A stretch of DNA of 64,000 nucleotides from Cymbidium sinense (GCA_021442155.1 CM038228.1:87374114-87438113), one strand, 5' to 3'; shown: positions 49,290 through 63,420, numbered from the stretch's first letter. Notes: generated from the letters alone by a model not told the origin. Made by a program: numbers and translations.

Positions 49290-52200
49290 TCTTGAGGTGC
49301 TTCCTAGAAGGTAGAACCTTGCCACTACAGAGGTTAACTTCAGTGATTTATGGTGGAAAGTTAATGGAAGATTCTACCTGCTCTTCAGGCTCACCTACAG
49401 CTTCTCCTATGGGACCCTCGGAATCAAATGATTCTAAGTCAATCTCAAGAGATTAACCCATAAGATTCAGATAAGGAAGATTCAACTCTGAATCAAAAAG
49501 AGGAAGATCGGAGTTGTTATAGTTATTGTCTAGACTTGAACAATTATCATTAAGAATAGATTCAGACAACCCATCAAAAGTGATATAGATATAATTCAAG
49601 CTAGCTTTATTCCTTGATTCTTTAGGTTTTGGAGGAGGTACATATTATAAGTCAAATAAGTAAGAGTGAAGGAAGTTTGAATATACTATGATAGAAGAGA
49701 ATAGATGCTTGGTAGTTGGGGACTATAGTTTGGACTCGGTCGGTGGTTTTGCTACTTGGCTATCCTGGGCTAGCTTAGGCTACTACTAATGTTGCTGCTG
49801 AGTCCCCCCTTTCCCCAAGTTATCCTGAACAACTTGCAAACCTCCTTTGATGTTGGAAGTTTGAGCTACCTTAGGCACCTACAGGGAAAGTTTCTTGATT
49901 TTATTTAGAATCTTCTTAGAAGTATGGGATAAAGAGATATCCCAACCTTCTTTGGTTTTGGAAGAATCACAAGTATCCGCAAGGATTACCCTAATGGAAC
50001 TGGATGGTTATTCCACAAGGCAATCCTTCGGGATAATTATAGCACCGATCTTGAAGCTATATTCAAGCCAGTCCTTAAAGGTGAAGAAATTCTCTATAAC
50101 ATGACCTAGCATACGATGGTAGGGGAAAAAGTTAGGATCATGGCTTTTGCCCACTTCAGCAAATCTCTTGATGAAGAGTTGCTCCAACTCAGTAAAAGTC
50201 TTCACTGAACTATTGGGAAGTTCAACATACCAATCAAAAGCTATCTTTGCTAAGATACCGATGAAGAGATGGAAAAGTAAAGTGTCACTGCCACCATCTT
50301 TGTAACAACTAGCTCTAAAATATGCAATATGCTGCCTCGGGTTCCCACTGCCATAAAAACTCTTGAAATAAGATAGCATGAAACCCTTAAGATGTTGGAC
50401 TACATTAAACTCATCTGGGTATGGTCTACCCTTTGGAACTGATGATCCTCCTCAGGCTTGAGCTAACTCTTCTCTCACTTGCTGCTCAACCATAGACTTG
50501 ATGTCCTTTTTTTGTATGGAGGTACTATCGACTACCTTCTTATACAAACTGATGCTGCCCTGCTCTACTGGAGACAAAGTCTTGGATGGATCTAAGACAT
50601 GCACCAACTCTGGCTGACTGGTCACTGTTATAGTAGAATGAACTACCGGGGATTGATTCTGTAATGCTAAAATAGCTGCTAACAGATCTTCAAGCCTCTT
50701 CTCCATCCTTTCTACTTTTTCATCCTTCTTCTTTATCTGTTGGAGCAGGCGTTAAGTCAAGTAGGTTGTGTCTTCTTGCTCGGCCTCAGCACCTTCTATA
50801 GTCTACTACTCTCTAAAGAGGATCCCTTGGTGTCTACAATGCAAACCCCTACTGAATCTCCCAACAAATCATCTTCATTGGGATCAAAGCTAATCTTCTC
50901 CTCATCGGACCAGTCATATCCTAAGATTTCTTTCTTCTCCATGTGATAATGGGATACTATATCATCTAGAGAATGATCTATCTAAACTAGCACAAATGAC
51001 TTTGACTGACTGGTGTTGGGGTCACTATCATGTTCTGAGAGGCACTGGACCTCCCCTGCTACTAGAGAGTTAACCTTGTGAGGGTTATACTCACTGGAAG
51101 AAATAAGCTCTTGGATCTTTTGGAGTGCATGGGTGACACTCTTAGGATAATCTATCATGTAGGTGTACTAGTGTCACCTTCTCCCTCCACTCATCTCCAT
51201 TGTATGTTGTGGTGGTGGTGGTGGACTTTATCGAGGATGCCATTCTTTCCTGCTTACTCTAGTGGAAGGTTGAGCGAGAAGAGCTTCGACCTCACCACAA
51301 TAGTGATGTAGATGGATGAGATCCCAGACTTAGAATCACCTGGGGTCTCTTTCTCTCCCTATGTGGCCTTCATGGCCTGGAACATTAGATGCTAGAAATG
51401 AGGAGATGGTGGAAGGGGTAGCGGTGTGGTGGGGACACCACTCTCTCTATCTGAGAGTCCTCTTTCTGTGATGGGTGGTACCCATCAACAAAATGATTTC
51501 AATGTGATCGATCTTGTGGCATGATCTAGAAAGTCGATAAGAGGTGACCCCTCTTGAACCTATGTCTCTCTCTTCTGGTAATCTGAATTGAAGTATGGGC
51601 CTCCTTGGCTCTTTCTAGTCTAATATGCTTTCCCATGCTTCGGGGGATAACAGATCTCAGATCAAGCGATCCTCATCGATGGTTTAAGTAGCTCACTACT
51701 GGTGTAAGCCAAAGGCCAGCGTCACTCTCCTCCTCTCTCTCATTGGTAGTGCACAGGCTGAACGTTGGTGGAGGTGAAGTATAAATTCTCCTGACATCCT
51801 CTCTATCAAACTGGAGAGGGTGGGGTGGTTGATGTAACTAGCAGGAAACCATCATGGAAACTCCTCACTTAGTAGGCCTTCTCACAGCAATGCGAGTGTG
51901 GTACTTCTTTATCATGTGGTTCTTATTTCTCCTTTGGGTCTTGGTAGGGTGAGCAGAGTAAGAGCTAGACTCAACCTCAAAAGCAGGGGAGACAATCCCT
52001 GGGATCAGGTGAGCCTTTCCCTTAGAAGGTGCTAGTGAGTGGGTGCTAGCCATAAGTGGGGCAGCACGAGGAACCACAGGGAACACAAGCACTTTCACTA
52101 TCACTGGCACTGATATTGTTGTTGTGGGAACCACCATAGCCTTCCTCTTCAGAGAGGGAATATCACGAGTTGGCGACATGTTGATCGGATGACCGGCTTT

Positions 52201-52330
52201 TGCAGTCCTTTGTGCTCTATAGCATTGTGAGGGAAGTGCCCTCACATGTAATCTCGGCCCCCTCGAAGCCTCGACTAAAGTGGATGAGGTGGACATAATC
52301 AGATTGGGGGAAGGCTAGCCTGATCCAAGG
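49290..52330 (-). pseudogene. Element A gag
   Basis: From 52296 down: an N-terminal basic, Ser/Pro-rich part (51865-52296; MSTSSTLVEASRGPRLHV, PTKTQRRNKNHMIKKYH), acidic middle segments near 50900-51080, a coiled region at 50452-50706 (MEKRLEDLLAAILALQNQSP), and the gag core at 50008-50379 with GSGNPRQHIAYFRASC, IAFDWYVELPNSSVKTFTEL and EQLFIKRFAEVGKSHDPNFF. Relative to B, the segment after the core including the proline-rich stretch (about 33500-34090 in B) is missing. No CCHC knuckle is seen. Stops and frame changes are common. Confidence 0.8.
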
Positions 52331-54821
52331 CCAAGTCCATCCCATGAGGAAATGAAAAAACATACTTTTGCACTACCATTGCAATCAATTGGCTGGCGAT
52401 GGAACTAAAGCGGTGAAAATGCAATGTTGAAAATAAACTTGAATCAGATTTCTATTTTATTGATTTTTGAATTTGAATTTTAGAATTCGAACCCACACTC
52501 AATATCTTGAAAGTGTTAAGTCAAGCTCAATTGAATTTAGAAGAGATTGTGAGATTTGATTGAAGAGGGAATTTTTGAATGTAGAATCCATTTCCAACAA
52601 ATTTGGGTATGTTGAAAATGGGCTTAAGTATTTTTAAGAGAGTTGCTTCCATAGATTCAATTTTTAATTTTGATTTTTGATTATTTGGAGACCCTTCATT
52701 TAGAAAAATTGAGCATGTTAAAGTAAAGGGTCAATTTGATTTTGTTTGAGGATTTTGATTTTGAAATTCACTTAGCAAATTTGGGTATGCTAAGTGGTGT
52801 GTTTGAAAACAATTTCTTCTTTTTCTTTGTTTTGTTTGCTTCGTTTTATGAATCACTTGTGATATGAAAATGGAATCCTCATTTACCAAATTTGGGCATG
52901 CTAAATGAAGAATCCAAGTGTGATTTATTTTTGAAGATTCTTGAAAATAGGATTCTTAGCAAATTTAGGTATGCTAAGAAAATCCTAATGTGTTTCTTTT
53001 GATTTTATTTTTTTTTTTGAAAATAGGACTCTTAGAAAATTTAGGTATGCTAAAGAAATCCTAATGTGTTTCTTTTTTTTTTTTTTGAATTTTGTTTTGA
53101 AAATGGAGACTTCACTTTAGCAAATATGGTGTGTTAAAGAATGAAGTTCCAATGTGTTTTGAATTTTTTTTTCTGAAATGGAGATTTCACTTAGCAAATT
53201 TGAGTATGCTAATTAAATTCCAAAATGTATTTCAAAATTTTTTTTGAAAATGGAGACTTCACTTTAGTAAATGTGGTATGCTAAAATGAAGTTTCAAATG
53301 TATTTTAGAAATTTTTTTTAAATGGAGACAAATTACAATTATGCTTTGAAATTCAAAAATGTTTCAAATTTTGTTTTGAAAATGGATTTATTTGGAAAAA
53401 CAAGGCTTCACTTTAGAAAATGTGGTATGCTAAAATGAAGTTTCAATTGTATTTTGAAAATTTTTGTGAAATGGATATTTCACTTAGCAAATTTGAGTAT
53501 GCTAAATGAAACTCCAAAATGTGTTTCAAATTTTTGTTTTGAAAAAGGAGGCTTCACTTTAGCAAATATGATATGCTAAATGAAGTTTCAATTGTATTTT
53601 GAAAGTTTTTTACGAAATGGAGATTTCACTTAGCAAATTTGAGTATGCTAAATGATATTCCAAAATGTGTTTCAATTTTTTTTTTTTTTTTTTTGAATAA
53701 GGAGGCTTCACTTTAGCAAATATGGTTTGCTAAAATGAAGTGCCAAATGTGTTTTGAAAATTTTGTGTTTTGTTGATTTTGAAAAGAAAAAGTTTTATTT
53801 AATAGATTTGGGTATGTGAGATGAAAATCAATTTTTGAAAGGGGAAATCCCAACCTAATCATATATGGAATATGTTAAGTGAGATTTCAAAAATATTGTC
53901 ATTTTATTTGGAAATGAAATCTTCATTCAGTAAATTTGGGTATATTGAATGGAGATATTCATATGTGCTTTTTGAAAGTTTATTTTTGAATTATTTTTAT
54001 TGGAAATGAAACCTCCATTCAATAAATGTGGGTATATTGAATGAAGAGGTTTCATATGTGCTTTTTGAAAATTTATTTTTGATTTTGATTGGAAATGAAA
54101 CCTCCATTCAATAAATGTGTGTATATTGAATGACGAGGTTTCATATGTGTACTTTGAAAAGGTGGAAATTCCAAATTAACATATGTAGAATATGTTGAGT
54201 GGGATTTCAAAGTTATGATTTTGCTTGAAGACGTAACATCTATCAAATATATTTAGATATATTGAATGGAAAGGTCCATCTTCAAGTTTTGTGTTTGAAA
54301 ACATGATTGTTGGAATTTTATTTTTGGACTTGAAGTCTTCATCAAAATGAATTGAGTGAAGAAGTTCATTTGTGCTTTTAGAAAATATGAACGTTGGTTT
54401 TATTTTTTGATATGTTTCTGCATGTAACAATTATGAAAATTGTTAGATGTATTGCAAAGATTTTATTAAGTGTATTTTGAAAAAGTGCTTTTTGGAAATT
54501 GTTGATTTTTCATAAAGGATTTATTTTTCTTGATATTTTGGAATGAACCTTTCCTCACCATAGAAATGATAAGGAGGAAGTCTTTAGTTGTTTCTTTTTT
54601 ATTAAATTATTATTTTTACCTATTGGGAAACCCAATAGGGGATTTAAGACCTCTATAGAATGAGGTCCTAAAACTTAAAGATGTTGGCTAACTTAACTTA
54701 AGGATGAAATAAGCTAAGTGCCAACAAAAAAGAAGGATAGTCTCGGGTTCATATAAAATACAAACCCACTATCAATACCTAAAGACAACGATCATTTTAC
54801 TAAATATGGAGAGAGGAACCA
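52331..54821 (-). repeat. Element A leader with stem-loop tandem repeats
   Basis: This leader is colinear with B's leader. Diverged units run from about 52590 to 53790, with core phrases such as CTTCACTTTAGCA, an AATATGGTA-like loop and TGCTAAAATGAAG. A second variant group at about 53920-54150 has CATTCAATA, a 10-nt loop and TATTGAATG, for example 54105-54113 with 54124-54132. Long T runs (53062-53090, 53675-53695) interrupt it. The 54150-54820 stretch is AT-rich without clear units. No gene; the minus frame at 54176-54430 lies in degenerate repeat sequence. Confidence 0.88.
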
Positions 54822-54839
54822 TCCCCAGTGGAGTCACTA
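54822..54839 (-). other. Primer binding site of Element A (tRNA-Arg-like)
   Basis: The plus strand ends CCCCAGTGGAGTCACTA, with two apparent C-to-T or G-to-A changes from the B site in the part ending GAGTCGCCA. It sits 9 nt from the LTR edge at 54849. Confidence 0.75.
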
Positions 54840-54848
54840 GAAGAACAC

Positions 54849-57800
54849 TATGGTTAAAAAATTTTATGAATCATCATCTTTATCATCTTCCCCCTCCTCC
54901 TTTTCTTCTTATCTTTATCCACCTTAGAAAGATAGATGAGAACAAAAAGGAAGAAGAGAGGAGAAATATAATAAGATGATGATTGTTGCGTCTTTAGATA
55001 AACACCACATGTAATTGTAGGTGCACTTATTAGGGTGATCTAGTACGACATTAAGGAGAGGTTTACTATTTCGAGAGATAGAAGTCACCTCCCTACATTG
55101 GACCCAATCACCTCAATAAAGACCCCTAAGGACTTATGGGTCTTCAGGATGTATCAGAGATTCTTCCCCTACTTTACATGGAAAAGTAAAGTAGAGTTTA
55201 TTTTAAATCGGGTTTATTAAGTTCCCTATGGAAGCAAGCCCCCATAGTTAATTACATCCTAAGGAATGAGATTCCTTAGGAATACTCTCGATTAAGGCAA
55301 ATGATCGTTGTCTTCATAGATTTCAATAGAAAGGTACTATCATGGTTTATTTTTAGAAGATCAATCAGGATTGATCAAAAAGGAGGGAGTTTTTTTCAGA
55401 GCAAAAGGAGATAAGTAGGGGATGCTCATGATACTAAGAAGCCTAATAAGCATCCTAAACTATCCTATGGTTGGGCTTTATATTTTTGAAATTGAATTAA
55501 TTTATTTATTTGAGTTGATTTTTCATTAGAAATTTAGGGCTTATAACTCCATAATACAAGGTTATGAAAAATGTCTAAGAGGCGAGGATTTATGCTTATG
55601 GCCCGCAAAGGGGAGAAGCAATCTCATAACCTGAATCTAGGGAGCTTTGGTGATGGCCAAAAGCACGACCTAAATCTAAGGCAAAATTAGGTATTTGGTT
55701 TACCTCCACAAGAGAGGATAAACCACCTGACTGTTGGACTTACAACCGTCTGGGGGCCACCAACTAACTCCTCCTATGATTTTAAATTCATGTATACAAG
55801 TCTTATGTTTATGCAAGATAGCAAGGCTATTATTTATTTAAAATAAGACTAAGTCCTTAAACACACTCCCTAGGAGACTATATCATGTAGGGCATAATTT
55901 TAATGACTTAAATCTAATGCAAAATTTGCATATATTTTATTTTCATTTTGGACAATCAATTTGACTCATGCTTATACGATTCATATGCCTAATGCATGAG
56001 AAATAGGATTATGGGCCAAAATCAACGAGAAGGGGAGGTGTGTTTCCACCATGGCTCTCAAAGGTCAAGCCAAGTTTACTGGCATGGGTGAAAGCCCTCC
56101 AAATCAAGAATGAATCAATATGCTTTTATGCATGATGTTATAAAGAAAAGGTAACATTCAGCTAAAGGGTTGCTAATTCTTTTATCTTGATTTATAACCT
56201 AAGCTTTGGGTGAGATTATGAGTTATTATTTTTAGTTTTGAGTTGATTAATTTGGTAAAAGATTTATTTTTTTAAGAGCCTAATCATCATCCAAGCCATA
56301 CATCAAGCAAGGAAGAAACTAGGAAAACATGTCATTTCTATGCACAAGCTAAACAAAATATCAATCATTTTATAAAGCTAACGTAAAAGAATAAAAGGCC
56401 AGGTGGTGGGTACGCACAAACCAAAAATAAATTGGGTATAGCTCTACCTTACAACGATTACAAAATGAATTAATTACAATTAAGCAAAAAATTCATGTTA
56501 TGGGGGGTCTTCATTTCTTCATTTCTTCTTTCTTCTTTTTTCTTTTGATTCCTTCCATTGGATGGTTGGAAGGTGGTTACTCCAAAGGCTTCACATGATA
56601 CATAAGATGAGATCTTATTACTAATGTTCATCATAATCCCCCATAACAATCATTTCAAAATCCTAATTTGCAAAATTACATGAAAAGAAAAAGTAAATCT
56701 AACTAACACCTATAAAATAGAGATTAGCTAAACAAACCATACAAATCCCAAGCATGTATATTGGACTTAGCACCCCACACATGGGTAACCAAGTCCACCT
56801 AGCCTATTGGATTATGCTTAGGGGTAGAAGCACTTGACAGCAAAAGCAGTTATATTTTTATTACAACACCCCTTAAGCATAATTCCCTCTAGAAAATAAT
56901 GATTAGAATAAATCATCCTACCATTCATTCTATGCACATTCACCCTAACATCTAGACTAAAATAAAACATCAAAAAATAAAAGTAAACATCAAACCATGC
57001 ACCGTCATAACCTAAAGTTAGAAATTGTGACTTAGTCTAATGTGTGTGCGTTTAAGAGGTTTGTGTTGTATGCTTAGCTATGGCTTTAGGGTTTAAATCT
57101 TCTAAGTATGAAAATGTTCAACTTAGAGGGTGATTTCATTTAAGTTGTTTAGTTGATTTGGGTTGATTTTATTTGATGATTTGCTTAGATTTGAATGAAC
57201 CTACAATTAATTACTAAGTTATAAAGAGAGAAAAAAGAGAAGAGAACTTCTCTTTCCTTCCCTACCTTAAGTAATTTCTAAAGTAGATTCATTTTTAATT
57301 TTGTCTAGTGAATATTTTATTATATGTTTTAATTAATCCTATGTTTAATTTGTTTCTCTAAATGAACCTATTCAAAAAGAAAGGTATTTTAAGATTAAGT
57401 AAAGTGAATTAATATCACAAAACATACAACACTTTATTTCTTTCCCAATATGTATAACATGCATATGGATGAATATTAAGAATATATATACATACAAATG
57501 GGGAAGTTTAGCACACTTTCATGATGAATGCTAAGTGATAATACTTAAAAAAAATTGGATGCTTTATGATGCATGATTTTCATTAAGTAAAAAAGGATTA
57601 TTCTTTTATCCATTTTTCATATGCACATGTGTATATGGGCATGTTGCATTGTTAGGGGTGTAAAGTACAAAACCTACTTAGGGCTACTTAAAGTCTCACA
57701 ACCCTAGGGTTGTCCAGACTAATATACCACCTTACAAAAGTAATGAAAGGAAAAAAAAGAAAGATGCAAAAATTTATGTGTGTTTGATTTTGGTTTGATT

Positions 57801-60800
57801 TTTTAATTTATATGTGTAATTGTAGATTTCCTTCTTAAGTAATAATATATGAATAAACAGGAATGGGTCTAAGCAAGTGTTGCATTCTTTTCAAATGAAC
57901 TATATACTTTGTCAAATCCTATTCAAAACTATGCTAAAAGAAAAGAGAAGGAAAGCCACACAATACACATCTTCATATTTTTACTCACATGCAAGCTCAT
58001 AAATAATTATAAGTAGCACACCTTTTAGTTTTAATGTTTGATTTATAAATTTTGAAAATAATTTTTGAATTTAATAGTGATAATAACCATTCATATTTTT
58101 ATTTTAGCCAAAAACATGTAATTTGACATAAAGAAAATATTTCATTTTAATTTTGATTTTTTTAAAAAAGAATGAATGTATGATTTTCATATGACATACA
58201 CATTTAGCATGCTAGAAAAGAAATAAAGTGAAAACAATATAAATTCAATCACCCTAATTAATTCCTAAAGACAATCCTATATAATAGAATTATTTAAAGT
58301 AAATCAAATTTGTTTTAAAGAGAGTTTGAATTTTGTTTGAGTTTGAAATGTGAGAAGGTTTGATAGTCCTAACCCATTCCCACATGTGTATGATATTTTT
58401 GTTTAATTTTTAAGTGATTAAATTATTTTTTTTATATTTTGATTAGGTTAAGGTGTACATTAAGTGTATTAATTACCCCTTACCTATATCACTTCAACAT
58501 ACTTAATCAAATAATTTTGAGCCAATGATATGACATAAAATCACACAAGGAATTTAAATTAGTAATGCACCTAGAAAGAAAGGCCTAATGCATTTGGCTC
58601 GCAATTGATGATTAATTAAGCTAAAGGGTTTAAGTTAAGTAACTTCATTACCCTTCTGACACATGTGAGTTGGATTTTGATTTTCTTAAGTCACTTAGGT
58701 TATTGAACACTTGAGCATCTACCTAAGATGGATTGATTAAGTTCTAGAATGTTTTGAAAATTTTTATTAAATGAAATAAGCAAATGATTAGGGTATTATC
58801 CCTTAATTAAGTTTGGATTAAGGAAGGAAAGGAGTTTAGGGAACGACTTAGGGAAAACTTCCCAAACTCATTCCATAAACCTCTTCCTTACTTAAGCAAG
58901 GCTTAATTTAATTAATAAAAGTATTAAACCACTATTCATATTCTTAATTACCCTTAATTACATAAAGGGAGTAATTAAGGATTCATTAATTGATCTCCCT
59001 AATTAAACCATCAATAAATCCCAAGAAAGTTAGGAGAGGCAGAAGTCATCCCCATAAATGCACATGAGAAGTTTGAGATTAATCAGTGGGATAATTAGGG
59101 AGTAATTAGGGTTATTAAGTTTTCATTAAAACCCTAATTAAGGAAAATACACAATTGAAAATTCAGTGAAATTAATTTTAGAATATTCTGCTATGAATTA
59201 TCTTTCCAATGCTTTTTACTTTATATTTTAAGGATTTTTTTAAAATTAGTTATGCAATTATGAGGATATAGTGACTAAGGAGAATTAAATAAATCCCTAA
59301 TTAAAATAGCTAATCCATTAACGTGGTAGCAGCGTGCTTTCCATGTGGCGATTGAAAGGCTGTTATCACATCATAACCATATTAGTGGCGGTCTTCTTTC
59401 TCCCATCGATCATGGTGAGATAAAGCCAGATTAAGTTCGATATTCCTGGCGTCTTGATCATGTCCATCCAAAATGGATGGGCCATGATCGTCTGGCTACT
59501 GGAGATGGCCCCGTTCATCTTCTAGGGCAAGATCCAAGCTCGATTAAGCTTGGATTGATCTCAAACTTTACCCACACCATCTAAGAGTATAGGAGAGAAG
59601 ATCTAACAGCTAGTTTTTCTTGAAGTGAAAATTTCTTTCACAAAGGATCACACTATGGCTAATTTAAGCTCGGGCTGAGGGCATACGTCACCGAAGGCTT
59701 TCACTGGCGCTCAAATTCATTGAGTTAGCTTCGTCTAGTGGAGATGAAGCAATGTTGAAGGTTTGAGATGATTTGGTTGAGTGGATTTTCCTATGGACCA
59801 AGCTCTCCTCTAATTGGGCTCGGCCTTGATCAAGTGCACTTCTACCTTGCCTTTGGAACTTGGATGAAGCTTGATGCAAGTTCGATTGAGTCCTCTGGTG
59901 AAGCTTGTAAGAGGAATTGGCTTGATTTGAAGTATTGAGTAAGTTAGATTTTCACTTGAGCTCTCATATTTTTGTTTTGAAGAAATCCAAAAATGGGGAA
60001 ATGGAAAATGCTTAAGAAACTTTGGGGGAGCTTGGTATCACTTTCTTTGAGTTCCTATGCTTCAATCGAATAGGAGAGAATGAAATTCAAGTGAAATTAT
60101 AAGGAGTATATCTCCCCCTAGGTGAATCGGACGACCGAGCTTCCTCCTTCCATTTTGATCCAATACACCTCCTTGAGTGGGTTTGTTAGGTTGTTTAGGG
60201 TGGCATGGATTTTGGTTTGGCCAGAGAGAGGTAGTGGAAGAGGGCCATGTGCTTGAAGGGTGGAGGAATGGTTCTCATGTGCCCATGTTCAAGAAAGTGG
60301 TCAGTTTTGACCTTGGGTTGGGTTTGGCTGACACAAACCCAATGGGTCATGTGCACCATGCCCATTAGTGACCATTTGGTCTACTAAGAGGATGTCAAGT
60401 GTCCATGAAAAGGAATTGACCAAATTCCAAGTAGTTTTGGTTTTAGGTTACCTTATGGCCTAGGGTAAGATGGTCATTTGGCTTAGATTTCAGTCTGAAT
60501 ATGTTTGGTATGATTGAAAAATGGGTTAGGCCAAATTTCAATGAATTTGGAATTTGTTTAATATGATTTGGCTCATGTTGACCCATTTAGGTCAAAATGG
60601 GTCAACTTGGGTCAAACCAAGGGTTGGGTCAAGTTCATATGACCATTTGAAATATTTTGGTAACTTTGGTTTAGTTCAATTTGATTTAGATTTAATTTTG
60701 ATTCATTTGATTTCATTTAGGTCAAATTGGTCAAGTTGACCAATTTAACCCATTTGACCTATTTGGGTTAGGTCATGGGTTGGTTTAGGTCTAGTTGGTC

Positions 60801-62420
60801 ATTTGAAATGTATTGGTATCGTTGTTTCGAATCAATTTTGGTTTAATTTGATTTTGGCTCAATATGACCTTCTAGGTCAAGTTGGATTCATGGTCAATTG
60901 GGCTAGGTTGGGTCTAGTTTTTTTTTATTATTATTTTTTTTCCAATTGAGGCTTTGGTCAAGTTCAACAATCATTTTAGAATGAACTTGACCCATTGATT
61001 TTAATCAATCTGGCTTAGATCAAGTTTTGACACATTTTGACTTTTTAGTTCAAATTGGGTCAACTTGGGTCAAGTGGCCAATTGGGCTAGGTTAGGCTCA
61101 AATGATGACTTGGTCAACTTCAAACATTGATTATGAATGAGTTTTGATCAATGATTTTCAATCAATTTGGCCTATGCTGAATTTTGGCTTGTTTAGGTTT
61201 CATTTTGGTCAAATGTTGACTTGGTCAACCCTTAGGTTTGACTTGGTTTGACCCAATTTGGATGATTGATCATCTTATGATGATTGTTCCTCACAATGTG
61301 AAGCTTAGATGGGCTTAGTTCAAGCCAATTTGGTTAGGATTATAACTTAGCTCATAAGGGTTAATTAGGTCATTTTGGGTCAAGTGAGCCTGAGTGGGTC
61401 AAATGGCTTGGTCAAAGCTTGATTTGAGTTTGATTGAACTCACATATGAACTTATGATTAAAATATAAATCCATTTGCAAGAGATTTGAAGTCAAATGGG
61501 TTTTGATTCATTTGACAATTTCAAGTTCAAAGGGTGAACATGAGTTTGACTTGGGTTTGATTTTTGAATTTATTTTTGGTTTAGTGATTGAATTTTATGT
61601 TTATATTTGGATTCATGATTGAAAGATTGATTGAAAAATGAAGAAAAATCAAGGGTTTGGCTTGATTTGAGTTATATTTGGCTAAGTTCAAGAATTTGAC
61701 TTGAAAGGCTTAGGTTGGATTTTGATTGATTTTGAGTTTGATTTTTAGAGTTGGTTTTGATTGTTTGAATTTATATTTTATTTATATATGTGAATATAAA
61801 TGAGAATATAAATGGGTTATGAGAAAATTTCTTGAATTTGAAGTGATTTGAATTTGATTTGGGCTAAGTCCATAAGAGGGAATCAAAGGGACTTAGAAAA
61901 GATTTTTGGAATTTGGATTTGATTTTTTAGTTTAGTTTGGATTGATTTGAATTTATAGTTCATTTATATATGTGAATATAACTGAGAATATAAATGAGTT
62001 GTGAGAAGGTTTCTTGAATTTTTATTGATTTGGCTAAGTTCAAGAATTTGACTTGAAAGTCTTAGGAAAGATTTTTGGAGTTTGATTTAGATTTCAATCA
62101 TGGGTTTCAATCATTTGGAATTGATTCATGATTTGAGAAAATCCATTGAATTGAATCAAGGTTTGAATTAGGGTTGGAGTTGGTATGAGTTTGGAATTAG
62201 ACTTGAAAGAAGGAAGTGAGGATTCGGTTCAAGCTATAGGGTAGGCAAATTTTTCTAACACTAAGGCATGACCTATTCTATGGCTAACTCTTCAGTATCT
62301 AGTAGGTTGAATATTCACCTAATCACTAGAAGTGTCTTAAGACTAAGGAACTCTTAATGTCTAAGAGGAGTCCTATGTCTAAGATGGAGGGGTTGAGAGC
62401 TCGTCCTAAAAATGATGTCA
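54849..62420 (-). mobile_element. Element A 5' LTR (7,572 bp)
   Basis: Full-length LTR with the same block order as B's 5' LTR: TATGGTTAAAA edge, pyrimidine tract (about 56505-56550), TTAATTAA-rich segment (58690-59310), CpG-containing patch (about 59320-59400), GGTCAA/TTGACC block (60560-61460), AATATAAATG repeats (61760-62030), and terminus ATGATGTCA at 62420. The segment 58681-62420 pairs with 1-3684 and resembles it more than either resembles B's LTRs, as expected for the two ends of one element. No gene is supported. Confidence 0.9.
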
Positions 62421-62425
62421 ACACT
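62421..62425. repeat. Putative right target-site duplication of Element A (ACACT)
   Basis: These are the five bases directly after the GTCA end of A's 5' LTR. The partner lies outside the window, so this rests on analogy with Element B. Confidence 0.45.
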
Positions 62426-62880
62426 TGCTCGTATAGTTCCTTGTTGGCTTCGAGTCATGTGATTGCTATTTGGAGATGGACAAGCAGGGAAGAGAGGTTG
62501 CCAAGGGCATATGCTACCCTATTTTGAGCTCCCGATTTGTGCTCCAGAGTAAATGTGACTTTTTGTAGAAAGATAACCCACCTACCATGCATTCGGTTCA
62601 CTGTATGTTCTGAATTTAGGAATTGTGATGCCTGGTGAGTTGTGCACAATACAAAGTCTTGATGTAATAAGTAATGCTCCCACTGTTTAAGAGCTCGAAT
62701 AACTGCATACAATTCTTGTTCGAATACAATCCATTTTTGCCTGGCTTCACTCAACTTCTTGCTAAAAAATTCAATCGATTTGTCTTCTTGAGAAAGTACA
62801 GGTCTTATACCCATGGCTGACGCATCAGTATCAACTTGAAATAGTTTATTAAAGTCAGGAATGGCTAGAATGGCAGAAGT
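62426..62880 (-). pseudogene. Layer-0 Ty3/gypsy RNase H
   Basis: This RNase H belongs to a different, older Ty3/gypsy element. From 62880 down: [19 protein letters not shown] with the first catalytic Asp, SIEFFSKKLSEARQKWIVFE, QELYAVIRALKQWEHYL with the catalytic Glu, then TTHQASQFLNS where TDHQ is usual, MHGRWVIFLQKVTFTLEHKS, and RVAYALGNLSS where RVADAL is usual. Two catalytic Asp positions are therefore lost. A short linker (ANKELYEQV) after a stop runs up to Element A's insertion point. The motif style is chromovirus-like and distinct from the Tat elements. Confidence 0.9.
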
Positions 62881-63420
62881 CCTTCGTTCATAAGCCTCAA
62901 GAACATGCTCAGAGCGTTGCACAACCCGAAGGGCATAACCTTCCACTTGTATAGGCCTTCGTGAGTCTTGAAGGAAATCTTCCATTCATCGCTGGGTCGA
63001 ATACGTATTTGGTGGTAGGCGCTCCGCGGGTCTAATTTAGAAAATATATTAGCACCTGATAATTTATCCACCTTATTTTTAAATCTCGGTATGGAAAATC
63101 TATACTTTATTGTAATTTTATTAATAGCTCTGTTGTCAATGCACATATGTAACTTTTCTTCTTTTTTTAGAACTAGGAGAGCTGGAACTGCACATGGGCT
63201 AAGGCTATGTTGAATCAGTTGCTCTCTAATAGCTCGCAACCATGTCTTTCAGTACTTTGTTTTCTATGGGGCTCATTCGATAGTGTGGTAAATTAGGTAA
63301 TGCAGCACCTGGGATAAGGTCTACTTGGTGTTGTATGGATCGAAGAGGGGGCAATGTGGACGATAATTCTGCAAGGTAGATATCTGTAAACTGCTAGAGG
63401 AGTTGTCAAACATCTTCATG
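62865..63420 (-). pseudogene. Layer-0 Ty3/gypsy reverse transcriptase, palm motif deleted
   Basis: From 63420 down: LPPLRSIQHQVDLIPGAALP and [16 protein letters not shown], a frame change near 63240, then [57 protein letters not shown] with one catalytic Asp, and [17 protein letters not shown]. After LRLMNEG the sequence joins directly to the RNase H AILAIPDF segment near 62870-62890. The FDDI/VDDI palm motif and thumb, normally a few hundred bases, are missing. It is inactive. The motif set fits a chromovirus-type pol. Confidence 0.92.
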
